NCBI GenBank assembly: GCA_013298455.1
Contig: JAAFHR010000208.1
Span: forward strand, 1-6,286
Length of the DNA: 6,286 nucleotides
Direction of reading: 5' to 3'
From: Betaproteobacteria bacterium
Lineage (GTDB): Bacteria; Pseudomonadota; Gammaproteobacteria; Burkholderiales; Casimicrobiaceae
The notes beneath the pieces were generated by a model, which was given only the letters and a program-made list of their open reading frames with translations, was not told the origin of the DNA and made no database searches. This document shows positions 1 to 4,945 of the stretch, piece after piece. Each line of letters begins with the position of its first letter. Positions within the stretch are counted from its first letter, which is position 1. A program made the position numbers and the translations under genes.

Positions 1-273
1 GCTGCGGCGTCGAAGCAAACCACCGCAGTCAAAGCCACGTTGCAAGCCGCCAAAGTGAAAATCGTTCGCGATAGCTTCACCATGACTGAAGCTGATCATG
101 AGCTCATCAAACGCTGCAAACGGATGGCGGTTGCCAAAGGCCGCGAAACGCGAAAGAGCGAAGTGGTTCGCGCTGCTGTGCTTGCCTTTGCTGCTTGGCC
201 AGTGGATCAGCAGCTCGCGGCGTACGCCAAGCTGACGGCTGTCAAAACGGGGCGTCCACGCAAAGCGAAGTAG
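1..273 (+). CDS. Ribbon-helix-helix-like small protein, 3' end (5' partial)
   Basis: The frame is open from the first base of the window to a TAG stop at 271-273, so the true start lies upstream; 90 residues are visible. The first ~18 residues are Ala/Lys/Thr-rich, like the low-complexity basic leaders of this type of protein. Next comes a segment reading VRDSFTMTEADHELIKRC, then a helix, then KSEVVRAAVLAF, which resembles the second helix of a ribbon-helix-helix fold. The tail is basic and ends GRPRKAK. Similar small proteins are common in Betaproteobacteria as uncharacterised or putative DNA-binding proteins; no target is known to me. A TTG at 40-42 could act as an internal start, but the coding pattern continues upstream of it, so partial is the better reading. 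The gene is convergent with the gene at 370-630. DNA binding is inferred from fold resemblance and charge only. Confidence 0.7.
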   Translation, partial: AAASKQTTAVKATLQAAKVKIVRDSFTMTEADHELIKRCKRMAVAKGRETRKSEVVRAAVLAFAAWPVDQQLAAYAKLTAVKTGRPRKAK

Positions 274-332
274 TCGTCAGGAATTCGTTCGGGCTAGAAA
301 TCGCGCGCTCAGCGAGTTCGCCCGTGTCATGC

Positions 333-355
333 CGAGCGAGTACAAAACTCGCTCG
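333..355. terminator. Hairpin between convergent genes, possible bidirectional terminator
   Basis: Arms CGAGCGAG (333-340) and CTCGCTCG (348-355) are perfectly complementary around a 7-nt loop, TACAAAA. The hairpin sits between the stops of two convergent genes (273 and 370), where a shared terminator is expected. No clear T-run follows on either strand, so intrinsic termination is not certain. Confidence 0.4.
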
Positions 356-369
356 CTTGGTCGGTCGAC

Positions 370-630
370 TTAGGCGTAGAGCGCTGCCTCGCCTTCGATC
401 ATTTCTAGGGTCGCGATACGCCGCGCCGCTTCTTGATAAAGCCGGGCGCGCATCATTGGAGTAACGGCCGTTGGCTGCTCAGCCAGCGTGCATTCAAGCA
501 GCGCCGATAGCCCGTAGGGTGCAACTGCCACACCAATCTCATGGGGCAGTTGCGTCATATCGAGACGGGTTGCAGCCATGCCAACCGCTGCAATGTCAAT
601 CTGAGTAGCGGCTTTGATAAAGTGATTCAT
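370..630 (-). CDS. Small protein of unknown function (86 aa)
   Basis: I do not recognise this protein. The ATG at 630-628 is chosen because AGGAG (640-644 on the minus strand) lies 9 nt upstream; the frame stays open to 723 but nothing supports the longer form. The product begins MNHFIKAATQIDIAAVGMAA and is Ala-, Met- and Leu-rich. It is probably mostly helical, has no signal peptide or obvious membrane span, and ends in a helix with alternating charge (RARLYQEAARRIATLEMIEG). It is divergent from psd, sharing a 174-bp upstream region that carries a perfect minus-strand PHO-box-like 7-mer (CTGTCAC, 735-729). Co-regulation with psd is therefore possible but is inference. The strong ribosome-binding site and clean frame make a real gene likely. 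Confidence 0.65.
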   Translation of the reverse strand: MNHFIKAATQIDIAAVGMAATRLDMTQLPHEIGVAVAPYGLSALLECTLAEQPTAVTPMMRARLYQEAARRIATLEMIEGEAALYA

Positions 631-639
631 GGTGTCGTT

Positions 640-644
640 CTCCT
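640..644 (-). promoter_or_regulatory. Shine-Dalgarno that fixes the start of the 86-aa gene
   Basis: On the minus strand AGGAG is followed by a 9-nt spacer and ATG at 630-628. It decides for this start over the in-frame upstream ATGs near 723, 690 and 684, which have no comparable site. Confidence 0.7.
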
Positions 645-726
645 GCGAAAAAATGCATTCGGGCAACAAAATCGAATCGCGCATCGCCATCCGATAAGCG
701 AAGTTTCGCCGCGAAATATTCAAGGC

Positions 727-750
727 ATGTGACAGCGCACGTTGTCACAT
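727..750. repeat. Perfect 8-bp inverted repeat in the divergent promoter region
   Basis: ATGTGACA (727-734) and TGTCACAT (743-750) are exact reverse complements separated by 8 nt (GCGCACGT), which is itself partly self-complementary. The half-sites resemble CRP-type TGTGA/TCACA, but 12 nt separate those cores instead of 6, so a CRP site is not supported. The right arm overlaps the first PHO-box-like 7-mer of the psd promoter, and the left arm contains a perfect minus-strand CTGTCAC (735-729). The symmetry may therefore reflect back-to-back PhoB half-sites serving both divergent genes, or an operator for another dimeric regulator. Confidence 0.5.
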
Positions 751-797
751 CAGTTTCATCACGCCGTCACTCGTCTGTAACGGCACGATGAAATAGT
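742..797 (+). promoter_or_regulatory. Candidate PhoB-dependent promoter of psd (four PHO-box half-sites and -10)
   Basis: Four 7-mers start at 742, 753, 764 and 775, exactly 11 bp apart: TTGTCAC, GTTTCAT, CCGTCAC, CTGTAAC. Against the half-site consensus CTGTCAY they match 6, 5, 6 and 6 of 7 positions (23 of 28). Exactly 10 nt after the last repeat lies AATAGT (792-797), one base different from the TATAGT -10 of E. coli phoA, which has the same 10-nt spacing after its PHO box. PHO boxes are 7-mer direct repeats with 4-bp spacers bound by phosphorylated PhoB, and they replace the -35 element. The pattern is seen directly; PhoB control is inference. A start about 7 nt past the -10 would fall at about 803-805, on the GTG of psd. 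Confidence 0.6.
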
Positions 798-804
798 TCG
801 CCGC

Positions 805-1824
805 GTGAATACCTCGCCATCGCTCCACCACTACATCGAGCCTACGCTCGGTCAAGGCGTCGCAGAACGGCTCATGGCCGATCGTGTGATTGGCTTTCTC
901 TACAACACGGCACGTGAATCACCGAGTGCACTACAGCGCTTCGCTGCGTCGAAGCGCTTAACGCAAGCACTGGCAAGTTGGGAGTTTGATAGACCACTCT
1001 TGAGTCCGCAACGCACCATTGGATTTGCGGTGCAGCGGATGGGTATCGATCTCTCTGACGCCGTAGCAGACCCATCAACGTGGCGAACGCTGCGGCAATT
1101 GTTCGAGCGGCAAATCCGCTTCTGGGATTCACGCCCGATGCCTGCGAGAGAAACCGCGATCGTGTCACCGGCCGACGGCAAGCTGTTGCATTTTGGCGGC
1201 GGTGAAGACGCAATGGTGTCGGTGAAGCGTCGCTTTTTCTCGGTACCGGAGCTACTCGCGAAACAGACGTGGGCTTCGCAGTTAGGTGCAGGTCGCGGAA
1301 TTTCTGTTCGCTTAACGCCCGAGGTGTATCACTACGTGCATTCGCCAGTGAGTGGCAAAGTGCTCGATGTGTACGACGTCGACGGTGCGTATCACTCTTG
1401 TAATCCCAGCGCCTTGGTGAGTTTTGATAGCCCCTACATTTTGAATCGTCGACGCGTGGTGATTATCGACACCGATGTAACGGGTGGATCGAGCGTCGGC
1501 GTGGTCGCCGTAATCGCCGTGGCCGCCATGATGATTGGTCGGATCGAAGACCACTATAGCGAGACACATTACGACGCACCCACGCCCCTCAGCCCCGGCC
1601 TAACAGTAGTGCAAGGTGCACCGATGATGATGTTTCGGCCGGGCAGCAGTACGGTGATCGTACTTTGGCCGAGCGAGCGGGCGATTGCTACGCCGCAGTT
1701 ACGAGAGCTATCCACCAAACGGCACGTACCGAGCCGCTTCGGTGAATGGCTGATGATGCCGTGGAATGAAGTGTTGGTACGCGTGCGTTCGCAGGTCGCG
1801 GACGTTAGCCCACCGCAAACTTAA
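805..1824 (+). CDS. psd: Phosphatidylserine decarboxylase proenzyme
   Basis: This pyruvoyl enzyme decarboxylates phosphatidylserine to phosphatidylethanolamine at the inner membrane. The 339-aa product carries SPADGK (catalytic Asp124), YHYVHSP (His176 and His179) and the self-cleavage site RPGSSTVIV. Cleavage between Gly280 and Ser281 would give a beta chain of 280 residues and a pyruvoyl alpha chain of 59. The site reads GSS where E. coli has GST; together with YHSCNP (196-201) this matches, from memory, a longer PSD subgroup whose N-terminal part resembles the IEPTLGQG...DRVIGFLYN region here. That favours the GTG at 805 over the in-frame ATG at 874, even though neither has a clear Shine-Dalgarno. 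It is 16 bp upstream of the Lgt-like gene and almost certainly co-transcribed with it, and it lies behind a PHO-box-like promoter. No signal peptide is evident. Confidence 0.92.
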   Translation: MNTSPSLHHYIEPTLGQGVAERLMADRVIGFLYNTARESPSALQRFAASKRLTQALASWEFDRPLLSPQRTIGFAVQRMGIDLSDAVADPSTWRTLRQLFERQIRFWDSRPMPARETAIVSPADGKLLHFGGGEDAMVSVKRRFFSVPELLAKQTWASQLGAGRGISVRLTPEVYHYVHSPVSGKVLDVYDVDGAYHSCNPSALVSFDSPYILNRRRVVIIDTDVTGGSSVGVVAVIAVAAMMIGRIEDHYSETHYDAPTPLSPGLTVVQGAPMMMFRPGSSTVIVLWPSERAIATPQLRELSTKRHVPSRFGEWLMMPWNEVLVRVRSQVADVSPPQT

Positions 1825-1840
1825 CCTTAGGAGATTCGCC

Positions 1841-2914
1841 ATGCAAGAGGTCATGACCATCGAACTGACGATCCTAGCCATTGCCATCGTCGGTGTGTTT
1901 TCGCTCCGCTGGAGCTTTAAGCATCTACCCGAAGAGCGCTGGCAGTTCTTCGCTGTGCTACCTACGTCTCGCACTGAGCGTGGTTGGCAAGGCGTCAACA
2001 TCACCTACTACGGCATCATCTCGGCGCTGGCGTACAGCATTGCAATTGCTGCGTTCGTTTTTCTGTGCGGCGCAGCGAATCAATCCGCCACGCTGGTCAC
2101 GCTCTTCGTGGCCGGCTTGCTGATGGTGGCGATTCCGGCCTCTAAGCTGATCGCGCGTTGGGTTGAGGGCAGCCGCGCCACCTTCACCGTTGGCGGTGCG
2201 CTGTTTGCGACCTGTTTAATTTCGCCTGCGGTGTTTTACGGGGTCAGCGTGTTGGGCCGGCTTTGGGAGCTACCCGCTTTGCACGCACCGGCTGTGATCG
2301 CGGCGGCGACCATCAGCTACTGCTTGGGCGAGGCGATCGGGCGGCTGGGTTGTCTGAGCTTCGGATGTTGCTACGGTAAACCGCTCTCTGAAGCGGGACC
2401 GATTGAGCAGCTGATCTATGGCCGCACAGCCACCACCTATCGCGGTTCGCTCAAGAAAATTGCCTACGCATCGAACTTGGAAAGCGTGCCAGTGATCGCT
2501 GTGCAATCAATAGCTAGCGTTGTGCTCTTCACGCTGTGCTTACTGGGCTTGTGGCTTTTCTGGGCGCACTACTTTGCGGCTGCGCTGCTTGTGAGCTTGG
2601 CAGGATCGCAAGTGTGGCGCGTCTACTCCGAATCACTGCGTGCTGATGATCGCGGCGAAAGCAGCGCAAAAACAGGGCTCACCATTTACCAAGCTATGGC
2701 AGCGGTAACTTTAGTGCTCACGGTGATCGCGGCCTGGGTACTTTCAAACGCGGCCCCGCTGCCGCTCTCAGCGGCGAGCGGCTTCAGCGCGCTGCTGCGC
2801 GCCGAGGTCGTGGTCGTGTTGCAACTGGTGTTTGTCGCAATCGTGTGGTTTATGGGCCGCAGCACCGTCACTGGGGCGCATCTGCAACTGCTGCTGTTTC
2901 GCGAGAAGCTCTAA
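1841..2914 (+). CDS. Lgt-like (prolipoprotein diacylglyceryl transferase superfamily) membrane protein
   Basis: A 357-aa polytopic membrane protein. The ATG at 1841 has AGGAG 7 nt upstream (1829-1833), so longer in-frame forms overlapping psd are not favoured. About eight or nine hydrophobic spans are visible (near 6-20, 53-76, 82-105, 113-137, 149-170, 215-238, 240-258, 281-301, 320-338). ITYYG (54-58), GRLGCLSFGCCYG (167-179) and RVYSESLRAD (260-269) follow the order of the Lgt landmarks. By motif alignment to E. coli Lgt from memory, Tyr26, Arg143, Gly154, Arg239 and Glu243 are kept (Y57, R168, G179, R260, E264). His103, Asn146 and Glu151 become V117, C171 and C176. It is therefore unlikely to be the housekeeping Lgt. 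It is longer than Lgt by an extra N-terminal span. The psd neighbour suggests a phospholipid-related transfer, but substrate and acceptor are unknown. Confidence 0.7.
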   Translation: MQEVMTIELTILAIAIVGVFSLRWSFKHLPEERWQFFAVLPTSRTERGWQGVNITYYGIISALAYSIAIAAFVFLCGAANQSATLVTLFVAGLLMVAIPASKLIARWVEGSRATFTVGGALFATCLISPAVFYGVSVLGRLWELPALHAPAVIAAATISYCLGEAIGRLGCLSFGCCYGKPLSEAGPIEQLIYGRTATTYRGSLKKIAYASNLESVPVIAVQSIASVVLFTLCLLGLWLFWAHYFAAALLVSLAGSQVWRVYSESLRADDRGESSAKTGLTIYQAMAAVTLVLTVIAAWVLSNAAPLPLSAASGFSALLRAEVVVVLQLVFVAIVWFMGRSTVTGAHLQLLLFREKL

Positions 2915-2958
2915 AGTCAGTAATCCGTAATATCGTTGTCACTGTTCTGCAATATGAT
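2914..2958 (+). promoter_or_regulatory. Candidate PhoB-dependent promoter of ppx
   Basis: PHO-box-like 7-mers recur every 11 bp at 2914 (AAGTCAG), 2925 (CCGTAAT) and 2936 (TTGTCAC), with 4, 5 and 6 of 7 matches to CTGTCAY. Exactly 10 nt after the third lies TATGAT (2953-2958), five of six matches to the sigma-70 -10. A further 7-mer in the same phase (2947, CTGCAAT, 5 of 7) overlaps the first base of that -10. The spacing equals that of the psd array and of E. coli phoA. The first repeat overlaps the last base of the Lgt-like stop codon. This would give ppx its own phosphate-starvation promoter with a transcript start near 2965. The array is weaker than the psd one; PhoB control is inferred. 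Confidence 0.45.
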
Positions 2959-2979
2959 TCCTGCTTTACCTCAGCAGGA
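2959..2979 (+). promoter_or_regulatory. Shine-Dalgarno of ppx, with a stem that could hide it
   Basis: AGGA (2976-2979) is 7 nt upstream of GTG 2987 and decides that start. TCCTGCT (2959-2965) is perfectly complementary to AGCAGGA (2973-2979) across a 7-nt loop, so any RNA that includes the left arm can pair away the ribosome-binding site. A transcript starting near 2965 from the TATGAT -10 would lose most or all of the left arm and leave the site open. Confidence 0.45.
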
Positions 2980-2986
2980 TTCAGCG

Positions 2987-4498
2987 GTGAGTGACGACAG
3001 ACACGGCAGTGACGGGCTAATCGCAGCGGTGGATCTGGGCTCCAATAGCTTTCGGCTTTTAATCGCAAAACAAGAGGGCGGGCAGATCGTACCGATCAGC
3101 ACGCACCGCGAGGGCGTGCGACTGGCCGCTGGCTTAGATCGTAGCAACGAACTCAGCCGCGCAAAGATCGATGAAGCCGTTGCTGCGCTGGGCCGATTTC
3201 GTGAGCGCCTGTCGGCTGTTGCCCCCAAACGTGTTCGCGCCGTCGCGACAAGCACCTACCGCACCGCAACGAACAGCAAAGTGCTGCTCGCTGAATCTGA
3301 AGCTGCACTCGGGCTCCCCATTGATATCGTTTCGGGTCCCGAAGAGGCGCGGTTGATCTATCTGGGCTGCGCGCACACGCTGCCTTGGAGCAACGACGAA
3401 CGCTTGATTGTCGACATCGGCGGCGGCTCCACGGAATTCATTGTGGGCACCCAGTACACGCCCGAGCTCATGGAGAGTTTTGCGCTCGGCGCGGTCACCT
3501 TGTCGCAGCATTTCTTTCCGAACGGCACCGTGACCGCTGCTGCGTTTCGTAAAGCCGACATCTTCGTTCGTTCGCGCTTTGAGGTCATGCACGAGCGCTA
3601 CAAACGCGGCTGGCCCACCGCCTACGGCTCATCGGGAACGGTGCGCGCGCTGCACGAAATCGTGGCTGAAAACGGGTTCGACACCGCACTCACATTTGAA
3701 GGTTTACTCAAGCTCCAGCGCGCGCTGGTCGATGCGGGCGACGTCTCAGCGATTTCATTGGCGGCGCTTAAATCGAGCCGTGCGCCCGTGTTGCCGGGCG
3801 GTCTCGCCATCTTGCTCGGTTTGATGCGAGAGCTCAAAGTGGATCGGATCGAGCCCGCAGAGGGCGCGCTTCGGCTCGGAGCGCTCTACGACATGCTTGA
3901 TCGTGACGGCTTGCAGACCACGAGCAACGGCAAGTCAAACAAGCGAGGGCAAAACGATCCGCGCACCCTCACCGTGGCCCGGCTTCAAAAGCGCTACGAC
4001 GTTGATCGCTCGCAGGCGGCGCGTGTGGCAAGCGCGGCACAAACCTTGTGGCAAAGCCTCGGCCAAGCTGACCCCGATCCACTGCTCGATTGGTCGGCTG
4101 GATTGCATGAGATTGGGATGGCCATCGCACACACGGATTACCACCGACATTCAGCGTATGTACTGAGCTACTCCGACTTATACGGCTTCTCAGAACAAGA
4201 GCGCGGTAATTTAGTGAATCTGGTGCTGGGCCACACCGGCTCGCTCAAAAAGCTCAATCGCGATGCATTTGATGATGCGTTGCTCGCCCGGCTGTTGTGC
4301 CTACGAATTGCCTCGATCTACAACCACGGCCGATCTCCTGTAGCGCTCACTGCGTCACTCAAACAGCTACGAACACAGTTCCAGCTGCGGTGCGACGCTG
4401 CCGAACTCGACGCTCGCCCACTCACGCTCGCGCTCTTGGAAGAAGAGGCCGAGCGATGGGAGAAGTTTGGCGTACCGTTGATGATCGAGCTCAAGTGA
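2987..4498 (+). CDS. ppx: Exopolyphosphatase (Ppx/GppA family)
   Basis: It releases orthophosphate processively from polyphosphate chain ends. From GTG 2987 the product has 503 residues (E. coli Ppx 513). The actin-like N-terminal half shows AAVDLGSNSFRLLI (13-26), SGPEEARLIYLG (116-127, with Glu120 matching the catalytic Glu121 of E. coli), VDIGGGSTE (142-150, Asp143 and Glu150 conserved), AYGSSGTVRAL (212-222) and LPGGLAILLG (269-278). The C-terminal HD-like domain has GLHEIGMAI (372-380), HRHSAYVL (386-393) and LGHTG (414-418). GTG 2987 is preferred because AGGA lies 7 nt upstream, whereas the alternatives TTG 2936 and ATG 2954 lack a Shine-Dalgarno and overlap the PHO-box repeats and -10. 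Overall pattern favours Ppx over GppA, though GppA-type pppGpp hydrolysis cannot be excluded. It lies 72 bp behind the Lgt-like gene, so it may be read both from psd and from its own promoter. Confidence 0.93.
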   Translation: MSDDRHGSDGLIAAVDLGSNSFRLLIAKQEGGQIVPISTHREGVRLAAGLDRSNELSRAKIDEAVAALGRFRERLSAVAPKRVRAVATSTYRTATNSKVLLAESEAALGLPIDIVSGPEEARLIYLGCAHTLPWSNDERLIVDIGGGSTEFIVGTQYTPELMESFALGAVTLSQHFFPNGTVTAAAFRKADIFVRSRFEVMHERYKRGWPTAYGSSGTVRALHEIVAENGFDTALTFEGLLKLQRALVDAGDVSAISLAALKSSRAPVLPGGLAILLGLMRELKVDRIEPAEGALRLGALYDMLDRDGLQTTSNGKSNKRGQNDPRTLTVARLQKRYDVDRSQAARVASAAQTLWQSLGQADPDPLLDWSAGLHEIGMAIAHTDYHRHSAYVLSYSDLYGFSEQERGNLVNLVLGHTGSLKKLNRDAFDDALLARLLCLRIASIYNHGRSPVALTASLKQLRTQFQLRCDAAELDARPLTLALLEEEAERWEKFGVPLMIELK

Positions 4499-4531
4499 TC
4501 GAAGCTCGTCTCATGCTGAAGGGGGTTGTGA

Positions 4532-4547
4532 TTCTGCGAGCGCAGAA
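4532..4547. repeat. 16-bp palindrome downstream of ppx, possible terminator stem
   Basis: TTCTGCG (4532-4538) and CGCAGAA (4541-4547) are exact reverse complements with only 2 nt between them. As RNA this would form about six pairs with a four-base loop. It lies 33 nt after the ppx stop, and only a short T-rich stretch (TGTTTGATT) follows. It may be a weak terminator of the psd-ppx transcription unit or a DNA-binding palindrome. Confidence 0.35.
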
Positions 4548-4858
4548 CGCTGTTTGATTACCGCGTTTAGCGCATTGGCAATGGCTCGATGTGCGAACAG
4601 ACCATTCCAATTGTTTCGCGCGTTGCACAGCTAGACCATACCGCTCGCTGGGCGCAACCGCTTCACTTCGCAAACCACGTGGGCATTATTCATGCACTTT
4701 GTTACGGCGCGATGACGCCTGCGAAAGTGACGCGATCCAATGCTGTTTCCTTCACCCCTTTTTCCGCCAAACTCGGCGGCGCGCGAGCCCACTGAGCGAT
4801 GCTAAATCGTTGTCCACGCTCGCGAGCAAAACCTATCGCCACACACCTGCATTCAGGG

Positions 4859-4887
4859 ATGTCATAGCGCTGACTTAAAGTCGTCAC
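4859..4887 (+). promoter_or_regulatory. Weaker PHO-box-like element upstream of olsB
   Basis: Three 7-mers start at 4859, 4870 and 4881, exactly 11 bp apart: ATGTCAT, CTGACTT, TCGTCAC. They match CTGTCAY at 6, 5 and 5 of 7 positions (16 of 21). No good -10 lies at 10 nt; ATTAAT (4907-4912) is the best nearby hexamer but is farther away. The element lies 43 to 58 bp before the possible olsB starts. Phosphate-controlled olsB expression is known in other bacteria such as Sinorhizobium, which makes PhoB control plausible, but this array is the weakest of the three in the window. Confidence 0.35.
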
Positions 4888-4945
4888 TCGAACGCAACAA
4901 ATCGAAATTAATGTTGAGCCATTATTACGGATGGGGACATTTTTG

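Larger units (their letters stand above)
4499..4930. other. Intergenic region between ppx and olsB with no recognisable gene
   Basis: No frame on either strand across this stretch combines a start with a Shine-Dalgarno, convincing coding character or a recognisable motif. The open frames of 60-120 codons here have unlikely compositions, such as Arg/Cys/Ser-rich, or run into olsB antisense. What it does hold is a 16-bp palindrome soon after ppx (4532-4547) and, near the far end, a PHO-box-like repeat series (4859-4887). I see no tRNA or known ncRNA. It could be the 5' region of olsB, or a decayed gene. Confidence 0.5.

Noticed and set aside
631..723. N-terminal extension of the 86-aa minus-strand protein to 723
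   Set aside because: No ribosome-binding site for the upstream ATGs, while ATG 630 has a strong one; the extension also covers the likely promoter region.
728..749. CRP/FNR-type site (TGTGA...TCACA) upstream of psd
   Set aside because: The cores are separated by 12 nt, not the 6 nt of CRP sites, and the right half is better explained as part of the 11-bp PHO-box series.
754..793. Inverted repeat TTTCATC / GATGAAA with inner GCCGT / ACGGC, a possible RNA hairpin in the psd leader
   Set aside because: It overlaps the PHO-box repeats and ends inside the -10, upstream of the predicted transcript start, so it would not be in the mRNA; the symmetry is probably incidental.
1766..1840. Upstream extension of the Lgt-like protein overlapping psd
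   Set aside because: The extension is Arg-rich and lies inside psd; AGGAG with a 7-nt spacer points clearly to ATG 1841.
3134..3592. 152-codon minus-strand open frame inside ppx
   Set aside because: Entirely antisense to strongly conserved ppx motifs, with no recognisable family signature.
4589..4795. 68-codon plus-strand open frame starting ATG at 4589
   Set aside because: No Shine-Dalgarno, no familiar sequence, and an overlapping open frame in another phase of similar length; not supported as a gene.
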